Source: Linum tenue
Lineage: Eukaryota > Streptophyta > Magnoliopsida > Malpighiales > Linaceae
Reading direction: 5' to 3'
NCBI GenBank assembly: GCA_946122785.1
Contig: CAMGYJ010000009.1
Location: 5,424,937-5,488,936, forward strand
DNA: 64,000 nucleotides
Shown: positions 45,521 to 61,489 of the stretch, piece by piece
Layout: every line of letters starts with the position of its first letter
How positions within the stretch are numbered: position 1 is the stretch's first letter
Position numbers and translations under genes: made by a program
The notes under the pieces: generated by a model
The model's database searches: none
Seen by the model: only the letters and a program-made list of their open reading frames with translations
What the model was told of the DNA's origin: nothing

Positions 45521-47240
45521 ATTTTTGTAATATTGCGAACCTTTCCCGACGAAGGTATTGTCCGCTTTGGGCCTCGACACTCACGATTTTTGACTTGGAG
45601 TGCAATTCAAGGTGACTTCCCATAAGGATAAGGTCACTCATCATTGTTATACTTCACACTGAGCACGTTTAACTTAAGAATTATCACAAAAACTCTTCCA
45701 AGAAGTTGACTTTTTTCAGTTTTAATAAAGTTATAATAAAAAAGATCATAATTCAATTTCAATAATGTTACCATAAAAAAAAAATCATAATTCCGAGACT
45801 ACGGGAAGCCCTCCAAGCTCATGGACAAAGACAACTTCTTAATCTTACAAAAAAAAAAGACAACTTCTTAAACAATTTATATTTTTATAGATATATGATA
45901 ATACACCAATGGTGTGATTGACTTGTATATGATTTCCAATGCCAGGTTTTCGGCTTTGGATTTATTAGAGGTATGGTCCAAAGATTCGTGTCCATTTTTC
46001 TTCTTATACAACAAGAATAATCTCATTCCGCAACCATCTTAAGCACAATCAAGAATTCAAGATACAATCAGTAAAGTAATCAAATTTGATCATGAATGGT
46101 GATCTAAAGGTTCGTGTCCAAAAGAAGAGAAAAAGGTTCTTAGTTTTGGTCAAATGATAACGTTAAGATTAAGTTCATTATATTATTTATAAGATGGCAT
46201 TAAGTTTAAAATGTCGTTCCTATATTATAAATTATGGCAATTAGTTAAGCTTTCAATTAACTCTTTTACATGTGTTGAGTTTGGATGGGAAATATTTTTT
46301 AAATAAGGGTTATGTATGTTTGTTTTTTAAATTGTAAAGTGCTAATTAAGGATTCGAATATGAGTCATGTTCAAAACCAACATTAGTACCACTAAATCAA
46401 ATTCTTTTTCATAAATTTGGATGGGAAGTATTATAAAATGGATTTTAATAAATAAATAAATTTAGTTTATCATTTTGTCACATTAGACTACATTATGGCC
46501 CTTCACATGCTCATTTTCGAGCTTGATCCTCGTAAAAGAAGCTCTAGGTTCTCATGAAAATCAGTCCAGCGTCGACAATGGAGTGAAATCCTAATTCTCT
46601 GAAGGGAGCTATTTTTGTTTTCGACGCAGGGAACAACATTGTTGCTATCAATAACCAATGATGCAAAATCTCCTAAGTCTCCGCTAAAGGCAAGGATGAG
46701 ACGAATTCTCACATGGAAAAATGTGATACAACAGGCGCTTAGATGGAATCAAGCTATCGTGTGGTACAAAAATATAGTCATCGTAATAATTAGGAACATT
46801 CTAGCCTTGCATATCTTTCAATAATTTTCTATTTAGTTCATATTTAGTTATTATTTGAGAATTGAGATATTAGTATAAATTATTACTTTTAGTTGTTCTG
46901 GTAGGGTTTTAAGTGTTTTTAGTATTTGTTTAAGATTTGGTTATTGTTTCCTTATGTGATAGATCTTCCATTTTAGTTAGGCAAAGTAAGAAAGGGTCTC
47001 CGAGCCAAGAGGAAAACGAGACGAAATTGGATTTTTACCTAGCCTATAAATATGTACTCATTCTCTAGTTTATTGTCATTGAAGTTTTTTTTTTTTTTTT
47101 ACAATTGACATTGAAGATTGGAAGTCAATTTAGTCGTTATTTTCTTACTATTTCTTCATTTTTTCACATTTTTTCTTTTGATTTATCATACGAGTATTTC
47201 GAGTAATTAGCAAGGGATTTAAACGAGAGAAATCCACGTA
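44991..47240. other. Intergenic, AT-rich, ending in LTR-like sequence
   Basis: No host gene is seen. From about 46830 to 47240 the sequence could be the end of an LTR: it precedes a primer-binding site and has a TATA-like word (ctataaatatg) at 47044. However, it does not resemble the LTR at 51070, so its start cannot be fixed. An open frame at 46615-46824 matches nothing I know. Confidence 0.35.
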
Positions 47241-47244
47241 ACAA

Positions 47245-47269
47245 GTGGTATCAGAGATTTGGTATCAGA
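47245..47269 (+). promoter_or_regulatory. Retroelement primer-binding site, duplicated
   Basis: tggtatcagag at 47245, directly after a possible LTR end (cgtaaca then ag), is complementary to the 3' end of initiator tRNA-Met, the usual primer of plant LTR retrotransposons. The same 11 bases occur again at 47259-47269, so the site is present twice in tandem with a 14 bp period. Confidence 0.7.
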
Positions 47270-47813
47270 GATTTCGAGTAACAAGCACAAAGGGATTCCA
47301 AACAACTTTGCCTCCAAGCTTTGAAGGAGAGGGTTGACGGATTCGAGGCATGCTTGGAGCAGGTTGCAGGTTAGATCGAGGTTTTGAAGTCTTCCAAAAT
47401 CGATGGAAATCGCAACTGCAACCCGCGCGAACATAACCAAGAAAATTGTAGCTTTGACGACTTTCTTAAACAACCTTGTTACAAAGGTGGAAGGGCTTTT
47501 CGGAGCTAAGGACAGAAACAGAACTGGGACCCATGATGACGTCTCCGTCAACATGTTAGTTCTTACCGAAAGCGACACAAGGATGGTGAGCTTGTGGCTT
47601 AGGCGACTTGGCGGGACCAGACTAATGGGAAGTAGGCCGAGCCAGTTGGTGAGTGGACTGATCCAAGTGCCACTGGGGCTTATGGAAGCAGGCCACCTGA
47701 TGTTAAGTTGGGCCTATTTCCAGCTATTATGGCCTAGGGGTGGGATAGGTCAAGTACGTGGCCCACCAAAAGCCCGAAGATTTCGCACTTCAATATATTT
47801 CAGCTAATTCTCG
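47270..47813 (+). pseudogene. Possible decayed gag region of the retroelement
   Basis: This stretch follows the primer-binding site and precedes pol-like sequence, so gag is expected here. The open frame at 47403-47807 has no recognisable capsid or zinc-knuckle motif. It is assigned by position only and most of gag, protease and reverse transcriptase must have been deleted, because RNase H sequence starts at 47814. Confidence 0.35.
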
Positions 47814-49690
47814 ATGAAATTCTACGTAGGTTTCAAAATTCTTGGTGGGGCCGGGGGCCCCTCTAGCTTCTATCTAGCTGCGCCCATGTTCACAAAGGAG
47901 TGCTCTGAAGAATTTAACATCTTGAAAGCAAAGCTCACAAATGCCTCAATCATGGTCTCATTGGATTCGATCTTCCCATTCGAATTAAGGTGTGATGCAA
48001 GTGACTATGCAGTAGGAGCGGTGTTGGGGCAACGGAAAGACAAGTACCCTCAGCCTATATGTTACACTTCCAAGACCTATAATGGAGCAGAAGAGAAATA
48101 CACCACCACCGAGAAGGAATTATTAGTTGTCATCTTTGCCTTTGATAAATTTTGGTCCTACCTTGTGTTTTTGAAGGTCATAGTCTACATCGATCATTCG
48201 GCGATTTGGTTCTTCATGAGTTAAGCCGATGCCAAGCCCCCGACTCATTCGTTTGATTCTCCTCTTGCAAGATTTTAATGTTGAGATCCACGACAAGAAA
48301 GGGGTTGAGAATTAGGCCGCAGATAATCTTTCACGACTTCAAGGACCCTAGGCGGATCCCACACATGGGGATATCAATGAATCATTTCCTGATGAGAGAT
48401 TGTTTGTGTTAGCTTCGGTGGAGAGCACAATGCCTTGGTTTGTCGATTTTTCCAATTATTTGGTGGGAAGACAATTTCCAAAAGGAATGAGTACTAAGGA
48501 GAAGAGAAAGTTCTTCTCCAATCTTCAGTTATATTTTTGGGATGATCACCATCTATTTCGAGTCGGGGCTGGCGGTGTCATCCGGCGTTGCTTTCCCAAA
48601 GGAGAGATGCAAGTCATCCTTGTCCAATGTCATGAAGGACCGATTGAGTGACACTACGGAGGTAACCAAATTGCCAATAAGGTACTCCAGTCGAGATACT
48701 ATTGGCCTTCGCTTTTCAAAGAAGTCGATCAGTTTGTTCGGCGGTGTGACAATTGTCAATGCTCAGGTAACATTACTAACATGATTAGATGCCCCAAACG
48801 GTCAATATCACTTGTTAATTTTTTTACGTTTGGGGTATCGACTTCATGGGGCCATTCCCCACTTCATTTGGTAACAAATATATATTGGTTGCCGTAGATT
48901 ACGTCTCTAGGTGGTCCGAAGCGCATTCCAACCAATGATGCACGATGTGTCTCCATGTTTCTAAATCAACTTTTCTCCAGATTTGGGACCCCTAGAGCCA
49001 TCATAAGCAGCCGAGGATCTCACTTCCAGGGGCAATTCGAAAAACTTGGTGTGACTCATAGGGTGTTCATGGATTACCACCCACAAACAAGTGGTCAAGT
49101 CAAGCTAACTAACTGAGATTTAAAAAGGCTAGTTGAAAAGAAAGTGACTGATTGCAGAAGGATGGGTCCACTAAGCTCAATGGTGCTCTATGGGTGTACC
49201 GCACTACCTATAAGACGCATATGGGTAAATCACCCTACAGGCTTGTCTGTGGCAAAGCGTATCACCTACTAGTAGAGTTAGAGCACAAGGGTTTTTGGGC
49301 TATTACAATGCTTAACATGGATACAAATGTTTGTGGCAATAAGAAGAAATTGCAGATTATGGAGTTGGAGGAGTGGTGATATCATGCTTATGAGAGCACT
49401 CGCCTCTACAAAGAGAGGACAAAGCGTCTTCATAATGCCCGTCTTAGTGGGAACAAGGATTCCAAGGAGGGAGAGTAGGCCCTCCTCAATAACTCCAGGC
49501 TCCATCTATTTCCTGGGAAATTGAAATCAAGGTGGACGAGTCCTTTCTTGGTGACCCGGGTCTTACCTTATTGTGTGTGGAAGTTTACCACCCGGAATAT
49601 GTAGTTTTCAAGATCAATGGCCACTGTTTGAAGTGCTACCTAGGGGGCGAAGTTGTGCCAAACGAGGTAGTGCTTTTGGATGACCTCTAG
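47814..49690 (+). pseudogene. Ty3/gypsy pol remnant: RNase H and integrase (Athila/Tat-like)
   Basis: RNase H domain at about 47880-48220 (FELRCDASDYAVGAVLGQRK, YTTTEKELLVVIFAFDKFWSY, VYIDHSA). The zinc-binding start of integrase follows (HYGGN, SRYYWPSLFKEVDQFVRRC with CDNCQ), then the core ([11 protein letters not shown] near 48830; YHPQTSGQVKLTN near 49077; [16 protein letters not shown] near 49230). Several stop codons and frame changes break it. In the core, IISSRGSHF has Ser where the catalytic Asp is expected. Reverse transcriptase is absent. The element is dead. Lineage is inferred from the sequence style of these motifs. Confidence 0.85.
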
Positions 49691-51069
49691 TCCTCTTGTT
49701 TTGTCTAGCTACGAGTGAAAGAAGTGCTTGGCGGGAGGCAACCCAACATTGTTAGGTGTTTTTTTTTTTGTGTTTGTATCCTTGTGAAGCTCTCTCCCCC
49801 TCAAAATTGGTCCATCTCCAGTCCGACTTTCATTCGCCAATTGATTCGGTAACTTTGTTCCACCCTTTTCTATGCTCCACGGAGGACAATGGCGTGCTTA
49901 AGTGTGAGGGTGTGTACATATATGTATGATTGGCATGTGAATAATGAGTGTGAATGGACGATTTGAATGTGTTGGAGCCTTGTGATTGCCAAATTCCTAC
50001 AATTTGAGAGTTGCAATCACTTGTGTATGAATGAATGATGAATGGCCCATATTGAGATTTGTTTCGAACCTAGATTATTGCTTAAATTAAAAATATCAGG
50101 GGTTCCAATCACAATTGTCTCTAACATTATCTTGCTTAGTGTACTTGGAGTTGTTTGATGATTGGTGGTGTGAACTATAGGTAATAGTGAGGTGCCATGA
50201 GAATCCTTGATAATGAGTGGCTTTACTTCAATTACCTCTTGGTCGTGTGAAAGTGTTTGTATGGAGGTTAGGACATGTGTGTGAGAGTTCCCAAGTAGGA
50301 CTCCTTAATGGTTTGCAAAAAGTTCTCCAATATGATTTTTTTTTTTTTTGAAAAATTGAGGTTCTCACGTGAGAAGCAACCATGCATAGTCTTTGAGTTG
50401 AGATGTCAAAGGGCTCTTCTCTCAGTTCGGAGTGTCATTGAGGATGTGTTTGGGGTTCGGATAGCTTTCTACCATCTCGGTCATCTTTCACTACCTTCCA
50501 TCCCCCAAACACCTCTCCTACTCACGGACTCGTATAGCAAGAAACAAAGTCTATTTTAGTGAGTCGCGAGACCTCGACTCTTGTTTGCACACGACATGTG
50601 TGGCAACTCGTTTATCTTTGAGACATAGAAGTGCAGGTTGGGAAGAAGTGCTCGGCAATGAATCCGACCATCATCTTCCCACATGGGGCCTTGATAGGGG
50701 AGGCTATGTTTCTTTCACTCTTGGTCACCAGGGAGAGATGCCTTTATTAGCAAAATTGCTAAGTGGTGTCGTGCATGGCAAGTTTAAGTTGAGTCCTCTT
50801 TTGAAAAGTGAGATCACCACCATGGAGTCCTTGGATTTTCAATGATTTCTATGAGTCCTCCAGTGCACACGGAAGATTCTAGACCTTCTTAATTGACAAG
50901 GTCCTCAACTGAGAGTGTGCTTGGCACAAAGAGATGCAAGTAAAGTTTACCCAACTTAGATTATTCTCGAGCCACCAACAATGATTGATAGTGCATACTA
51001 TTGTTTTTGTCGTACAAGTTGTACTGGTTAGAGCATATTTGCTTGGGGACAAGCAAACGTTCAAGTGTG
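49691..51069 (+). mobile_element. 3' non-coding internal part of the gypsy element
   Basis: No coding domain is seen after integrase. From 50340 to 51065 the sequence is shared with the fragment at 22160-23265 (ggttctcacgtgagaagcaa, cccccaaacacctctcct, gtgcaggttgggaag, gggacaagcaaacg). This defines a common 3' internal region of the family. It ends in the purine-rich caagtgtgagg directly before the LTR, which may serve as the polypurine tract. Confidence 0.7.
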
Positions 51070-52230
51070 AGGTTTGATTTGGGTTAGATTACACACTTTT
51101 ATACCCATTTACTTGCGACATTTGATGAATTTTCATCATCATTGGAGCTAGATTACGCAGGGTTTGTTCGTTGTTTTGTCATATTTCATACCTAAGCACA
51201 TAATATTGGCACCGAGATCAAAAGTCGAACAAAAGAGGGCGAAATTGGAGCAAAATGGTAAAAAAAAATGCGAAGGTCATGGCAAGGCAGAGATTATTAT
51301 GGGTGGCAGATCGTGATGTCAAAACTTAGACCGCGAAGATCGCAATGTTTCAGGAGGGTTTGTAGAGCTCGCATGCACTGCAAAGTCACGGTCTCCCGAC
51401 CGTGAAGTAAACAAGACCATGAAGTTAGCTAGTGAAACGACATGTTTTGTGCCAAGATCACTGTTTCACTGCCTACTTCACGTGCGTGAAGTTGGACAGT
51501 GATTTTTACAGTGGGGAGCTATAAATAGGAGAGTGAGCTGAAGGAAGAAATGAGCGAGTCCTAGAGAAAGATTGAAACTTCTTCTTCAAGGTTTAGAGAC
51601 GGCGAGAGCTACGAGCTAAGAAAGAATGAAGAAGGAAGGAGAATTTCACCTACCAAAGGCTAGAGGAAGGTTGATTTCTTCTTTGAATGTTGAATCAATC
51701 ATCTTAAAAGAAGGAAGATAAACTTTCAATATTTCTTTTTCTTTTATCATATTTGTATTTTCTCCTCTAGCTATTGAGTAGTCTCCAATTTCACTTGTAT
51801 GTTGTACCCTAGTTTGGATGTGTTGGATTGTAGGAATTAAACTCTACGTGTGTTGAGCTTGTGATTTATAAAATGATTGAGCTATTATTCATGAAATTTG
51901 GGTGATTGTTGATCATATCTCTCAAATTAGGGACAAATGGACCTAGAAGGAGGAAATCAAGGATTGAAATACCGTACCGAAGGTCGTACCGGAAAAGTCA
52001 GTGGTAGGGTATTTTATGCTAAAACCGTGGTTTAACCATGGTTCAACCATATTATGCCGCTAAATACCGCGTACCGGTTTGCTTCCGATAGAAGGTTTTT
52101 CAGGTCGAACCGCTGGTACGGTACGGTATTTTAATCCTTGGAGGGAATCCACTTATAGCCCAATTTTGGCAATTCGCGTAACCTTCTCTAGGGGAATTCG
52201 AGTCATCCCTCGATCATCAAAGTAGTGCCA
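51070..52230 (+). mobile_element. 3' LTR of the Athila/Tat-like element
   Basis: Begins around gtttgatttgggttagattacac, an opening shared with the LTR-like pieces at 21845 (plus) and at 61486 and 62636 (minus). A TATA-like word, gctataaatagga, is at 51519. Short inverted words such as cacggtctcccgaccgtg occur upstream of it. A hAT MITE is inserted at 51958-52140. After it the LTR seems to continue (agcccaattttggcaatt, similar to the complement near 60650). The end is approximate. Confidence 0.65.
51958..52140. mobile_element. hAT MITE, family copy 3, nested in the LTR
   Basis: The element is 183 bp with inverted ends caaggattgaaataccgtac and the near complement. The flanks gaggaaat (51950-51957) and gagggaat (52141-52148) match at 7 of 8 bases. 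The interior shares gtcgtaccggaaaagtcag, ggtagggtattttatg and ggtacggtacggt with copies 1 and 2 in the ABCG gene, but the outermost 15 bases differ. Confidence 0.85.
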
Positions 52231-52689
52231 TGATTTAGTCTTGATTGGTTACTTTTCTTCATCAAAGTAGTGCCATCATTTAAGACCAAACTACTGGTCC
52301 TATTTCATTTCTCTTCTCATACCAATAAGGGCAATAAAGGTAAATTTCACTTCATACATACAAATCTAATTAACCAATCCCATCATGAAATCTATGAAAC
52401 AAACAATGGTATTTTTCAAGTCCATGATGAACCCAAAACCCTCATACATCCATGGTTATACAAAACCCAAGTTTTACCTAAACCTTCATTTTTCAAATCC
52501 ACGAAACAAACGACCCCTTAGTTTCCTTAGCTTTAACCACAAATCAATCATTAGATGACGTGTGAACAATTAAAGTAAGAGTAGATAGATCCAACGATTT
52601 GATATTGAAATACTTGTCCTACCCTACACCCATCTATAGGTTGCACTTGGCCTATATTTGAGATTGTTTAGTGGCAGCCGAATCAGGAG
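52231..52689. other. Intergenic, short duplication only
   Basis: The word catcaaagtagtgccat occurs at about 52218 and 52259, a small direct repeat. The rest shows no gene or bounded element. An end-like word, aacaaacgacccctta, near 52507 resembles Harbinger ends but has no partner. Confidence 0.3.
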
Positions 52690-54149
52690 GCTCTACTTGA
52701 CAACCCTCGTCGCCCAAATCATGAAAGCCAAGTATCACAAGAATACTTCGGTCTTAGATGCTTTTATGGGCTACCATCCCAACTTCTTCTGAAGGAGCTT
52801 AATGAGCGCTCATGAGTTCTTATGTGCAGGCCTTCGGTGGAGAATCGATAATGGGGAAAAGGTGAGGATGTGGAGAGATTGCTGAATCATTGGTGGCACT
52901 GCTGACTTCATTGATGAGGCACCGTGCGAATTGCCAGTTGATGCAAACATTCGAGAACTTATAAACCCATATACGGAACAATGGGATTGGGATGTGATAA
53001 CTATATGCCTACTAATAGATATTGGGCAAGGAGTTCTTCAGATACCATTGTGAGGGAATGGCGAAAGATATAAACTTATATGGGTAGTGAGTGAATCGAG
53101 AGAGTACTCTATGAAGGAAGGATATAAGTTGTGGTTGAAGAATTTCCTACTCAACCACCAAGTTACCTAGGTTGGAGAAGTAGCGACATGGAAGAAGCTA
53201 TGGGCAATGAAAATTCATCCTAAAGTAAAGCATTTTATGTGGCGCTTTATGAGAGGGATTCTACTCACTAGAAACCAAGTTAGCACAAAGAGCAAGAAGT
53301 GGGGAGATAGGTGTCCTTTCTGTGACACGCGTGAAACACAGATACACATTTTTGGGGGAGTGTGAATAGATTACTAGGCTGTAGAGGTTACCCGTATATG
53401 TGGATTGCTATTCCTGCAGGGCTTCTAAACATTGTTATAACTGGTATCGAATGTAATGGAGACAAAGAGTAATGAAAAGGTATAAGATTGGTTCGCGCTC
53501 TTTGGTAACTCTAGCGTGAATGCAATGTGCTCCGGTTTAACGATATGAAGATAGAAGAACAGAAGATTCTACCAAGAACCAAGCTTTTCCTTGACGATTA
53601 CCGAACTCAGCAAACAAATAATGTGGCTCATGTTATGGAGGCGGCAATGGCTAGATGGATCCCTCCACCTCAGGGCCACGTAAATATCAATATGACGTTG
53701 CAATTTTGCCAGGCGGAGGCATAGGCCTTCGAATAGTCACGAGTGGTTCGAATGGCTACTTCCTGATGGTGGCAGCAGATAAAGAGTCGCGACGGTGGAC
53801 TGGGGAAGAAGCTGAGGTTGTAGCAACAAACATTGGGTTGCAGCTTCCCCAAAAACATCATATCTTGAACCCTATTCTAGAGACGGACAGTCTTGGGTTG
53901 GCAAACAAACTCCATGATGCGGAGCTAATTGATTCGCAAACAGGTGTAATCTGCAAAAGCATTCGACATATACTTGGTGGTATGGGACTGGGGACTTGGC
54001 AACACGTACCTCGTGATGGAAACTATGATGCTCACTTCATGGCGCATTCGGAAACGCGATGGGAAGAATGTATTGTTTCGCTGGATAGACCACCTATTTT
54101 TTTCATTCTGCAGTTACAACTAGATAATGTAATGACAGACTCTGGTTAA
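52690..54149 (+). pseudogene. LINE (L1-type) 3' remnant: zinc-binding domain and RNase H
   Basis: Broken coding sequence typical of the C-terminal third of plant LINE proteins. First comes sequence like LCAGLRWRIDNGEKVRMWRD, then the reverse-transcriptase zinc-binding module (ATWKKLWAMKIHPKVKHFMW, then CPFCDTRETQIHIFG with Cys/His ligands), then an RNase H domain (WIPPPQGHVNINM, GEEAEVVATNIGLQL, ETDSLGLANKL, VPRDGNYDAHFMAH). Stops and at least one frame change (near 53700) disable it. The endonuclease and most of the reverse transcriptase are absent. Confidence 0.78.
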
Positions 54150-55130
54150 TAAGAGTATATCACAGATTACGCCCAGGTGTACACTAACTTACAGTATGCT
54201 CATTGATTTTTGCTATTTAGATCACAAATTAATCGGAGTTTGGGGCATGATAGTATACCCTAATCTCTAATGGGTGAACCCCAGTCCTTAAATTTCTAGC
54301 CCAAACCATGAGATTCGTCTAATCTTAAAATAATAACCAACGGTTCTGATTCATCGAAATATATTAATGTACAAATAATAGGCATGAACGGGGGCGTACG
54401 CTAGCCTTTGCTGTATATATATTAGAAATACGTATGTGCGGTTTAGTTGGTGATTATCGTGTTGCTAACTATTGTAAGGGTTAACATCATTTTCCTCTCG
54501 TTTATTTTAGTTTTATTTTTATAGTAGAAATAGTATTATGTTTCCTAATTAAATAGAAGTTGATTTTGTATAGGGAATTTTTCATGCGAATTTTATAAAG
54601 CCTTGAGTACTAGACAAAAGTATTATGTCGAGTTTTCTGTGTGAGTTCACAACTGAATTGTACGCATGAAATCGCTTAAAACTTTATCAATTCATCACCA
54701 AGATTGTTGGTCATTCGTTAAGCTTGAAGCTGTATTTTCGTGCTTCAACTAGTTATAACCAGCTTTATTTCTTCACTTTTCTTTGATGTTTTGTATCGTT
54801 AGTTTGGTGCATACTTTGATTGGCGATGCTAAGTCCAACTTATTAACTAGCCTAATATCATACTCCAAAAATCCTTTTTGGGTTTTGTTTTGACCGCCAA
54901 CTTCCTCGATTTTATATGCTTGAGGGAAGTTTATGGAAGTGAGAGGGATTATAATGACCATACTTCCTCACATTTGTGTAAATGAATATACTTAAAAGGA
55001 GACAGTTATAATTGTGTATTATTGTACTTTGTTGGTATTGTGCTCGAAGCACCAAATCTAGAAGAAAACAATAACAAAATAGTAGAACAATAGTGGTTCA
55101 ACTTTAGAAAAGCCAATTTCCAAGTGTTTT
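54150..55130. other. Intergenic region downstream of adenosine kinase
   Basis: AT-rich sequence with no gene. The last 150-250 bases should be the 3' untranslated region of the minus-strand adenosine kinase. The open frame at 54773-54961 is short and unconvincing. Confidence 0.35.
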
Positions 55131-58499
<3,369 letters not shown>

Positions 58500-60050
58500 A
58501 TGTTGGGAGTTACATTTTCCATTGTCTACTTTTCAGAGTGCTCTTCCTCGATATGAAGCTTTTACATTGCTTGCACGGAGTTGTGTGTTTCAATGATAGT
58601 CTTCAGAATTGGTGCAACACATTCTTCTCCTCGCATAATCTCTAGAAACTCATGTAATGCTATTTGGGTGTTGAAGCTATAGTTTCCTTCAGAGGTATAA
58701 AAAATGACGCCCATACTGCAAAAATTTAACAACATTTGGTCTGGATTTGAGCCACTTGGGCCGCCATTTTTCTCTAGGCAGGATTGCTGGTCCTTTTACA
58801 TCTCCACGATGGACTTGACTTCCTCCTCCTGTAACATAAAACTTTTCATGGTTTTAGTAGCAGGAGATGGTAATCCCTTTATAGACGATAGAATCCTCAA
58901 CCTTATGGAGTAAGATTCAACATCTTCCTTCGTTTTCCTTCATTTGAATTCATGGGGTATATACTCTTGTTTGTGGTTAGGATTCATGGGAGACTCCTAA
59001 GAGGAGTAGGATTGACCATAATTCTCCTTATCCATGTTTCCAAAATTTAGATGTTCGAAATAAAAAATGTCTCCCCTGGGAGCTTTTCCCACCATTTTGG
59101 AGATCACATAAAATGGGTTTGCTTCCAAAATTTCAGCATTTTTCTATCTCGCTTTTACCAATTACATATATGAATTTTTTTGTTAGGTAGGAAAGTGATG
59201 TGAGCATTCTGCAGCACATGATTCATTCCCTTTTTCATAATTTTTACGTCTATATGACTTAAAGTTCTGCCTGGCCACTACATAAAGCTCCATAATCATA
59301 CCTAGGTTGAGTTCTAGATAATTCTCTACAGTCTTAGATGATGAGGTACCATTTTTCCCCATATTGGAGTTTCCATTTTAGCTTCATATGTCAGGTTCTT
59401 AGCCTTTGTTTGACATTCATGGATCAAAGTCTCTTCATAAACTGATTTTGGATGAGTGAATTTAGATCTATCAAATGTTTCATGAGGTTCTAAGCTATGT
59501 GTGCTAATAATTTCAGCAACTAAGAGAGTTATTTGTTCCTCCATTCTGAAATTTTGTTGGTTACTACGATTGGAGGCTTCTTGATTCTGCTGTTCGATAT
59601 AGCTATAGAAGCTATATGGATTTTACCTTGGAAGATAGCTTAGGGCACAACCCTTGTATGCACAATCTCGTCCCTCATGACCCTCTTCCTCGCACAACTC
59701 GCAGACTGAGATATGTGTTGTTGTTTTGTTCATTTTGCTTTCATGGCCTGGAGTACTTAGTATGATAGTGCGTGCAATCCCAGTCATATGGAGGATAGGA
59801 GAGATTTCTCCTTTCCTGTTCTATCACAGGGATAGTCAGAGGAGGGGGATGATGTTGGAAGCTATGTTCATAGCTTGAAACCTGGTGGATTCGAATAATT
59901 TTCGTGCACCCACGCCTCTTGGAGTTTCAGGTTCAGAGGGTGGTTTGTCACCTTTTGCCTATGAACACTTATGAAGGAGAGGGTTAATGGACAAGATAAA
60001 AAAAGATGGTATCCATTGGGTTTCCTGGATTTGGTTAACACCCCCCATGG
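58500..60050 (-). pseudogene. Retroelement gag remnant with a CCHC zinc knuckle
   Basis: On the minus strand at 59703-59662 the translation reads CELCEEEGHEGRDC, a CX2CX4HX4C knuckle found in nucleocapsid parts of retrotransposon Gag proteins. A short open frame downstream (59544-59326, MEEQITLLVAEII...) may be part of the same polyprotein. No long frame remains. It lies on the 3' side (in minus orientation) of the LTR-like sequence at 60300-61486, as gag should. Confidence 0.55.
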
Positions 60051-60299
60051 CTCTCCCTTTTTATATCAGGTTTTGAAAACTCCTATGGAACTTGCCGATC
60101 CCGCCGAAATTGAAGTTTCTCTTTTGGAGAGTTTCTAGGAGTTTTCTTCCATTATAAATGATTCCCTTCACTAAAAATATTTGTGAACAATATTGGCTCG
60201 CTCTAACTAAAACTTCCCAATTGAAAGCCCTTTTAACCAATGATTGGCTGTAGCATACGGTAAACAAGTAAAACAATTATCAAACCATTGGTCTCTAGG

Positions 60300-61486
60300 T
60301 GCACCTTACTTCGGCTCAAGGTTTCATTATCTAGACAACCTAGAATAGTGATTAAGAATCTAATCTAACTACACTAACCTAACCGCTACTCTATCTAATT
60401 ACAACTCATGGAGCTCTCTTGGCTTGAATCACCCTAGTTCCGTCATTTAGACCGATGTTGCATACCATCCAAGGTCAATTGACTCGATATCCTACTGTTA
60501 GGAGATTTACTCTCTCGGGATTGCCCCGGAACGACAAAGTGATGGATTGGTAAGTGTTCTATTGAACCTAGGGAGACCCTATATCATTATAAGATCATCG
60601 AATTGGCTCCCTCGGAGGATTATCCGGACGACATAGAATGAGGAGTGACCCTAATTGCCAAGAATGAGCTAAAAGGGGATTTTCTCTTCCTAGGTCAAAA
60701 GCTCAATTGACGTGAAATGGAATCCAAACTCATGCAATACATAACAAACATCCATCAAATAGATAATATGAACAATCAAACATAGGATTAGTCACATACA
60801 TTAACATCTCATCAAAATCTAGACCTAGACCTAGGGTTCCTCAACCTAAGAGAAGAGGGCTAACTCATAAAAAGAATAGAGAGGTTACAAACTAGCTCAA
60901 GATCTTCATCTTCTTCATCTTTTATGCTTGAATCCATGACTCCAATATCAACCCAAGCCTCAAATTAAGCTCCAAGATGACTGATTCTCTCCCTCTCTCT
61001 AGATATGCCTCTATAGGTGTTTTGGGTCGAAACCCTAAAGAAAAACCAAGCTCCCCTTTCAAAACCCGCAGCTGCCTCTTTTATAGCTAAATTGTGTGCG
61101 AGTCACAGTCTCAGGTCACCACCGTGATCACGGCTCAAAATGCAGAGTACTGCGCCGACATCACGGCCTCCTCGTTATGGTAACTATATGAGGCCATGAC
61201 GTGAACAGTGACTGCAAGGTGCATTGTAGCCCCTACAACCATGTAAGTGTCACGACCTGCTTGCTGAGGTCACGGCCTAAGGCCGTGATCTAATCATCTT
61301 CTTCACTTTTTGACGTGCTTCGACCTCCAATCGTCATGAAACTCATCCCCTACATCACCCACGCGTACTAGAATCTAAAATGTGACAAAAATAGCACAAC
61401 ATAGCCTAAAATAGGTCGAGGAACGATGATAACTAAGGCAAAAAGTCAATATATAAAGGAATAAAACATGTGTAAATACGCCCGAA
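60300..61486 (-). mobile_element. LTR-like sequence, Athila/Tat-like family, minus strand
   Basis: Read on the minus strand it begins tttgattcgggcgtatttac, the same opening as the LTR at 51070. It has a TATA-like word (gctataaaagagg) about 400 bases in, and then words such as agctcattcttggcaatt that also occur in the 51070 LTR. Short inverted words (ggccttaggcc, gatcacggcc) lie upstream of the TATA word. The far limit is approximate. No primer-binding site was recognised next to it. Confidence 0.6.
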
Positions 61487-61489
61487 TCA

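Noticed and set aside
47814..49690. An endogenous plant pararetrovirus
   Set aside because: Integrase motifs are present and movement or coat protein motifs are absent, which fits an LTR retrotransposon and not a pararetrovirus.
46830..52230. A complete Ty3 element with matching LTRs at both ends
   Set aside because: The sequence before the primer-binding site does not resemble the LTR at 51070, and gag, protease and reverse transcriptase are not recognisable, so a simple intact element is not supported.
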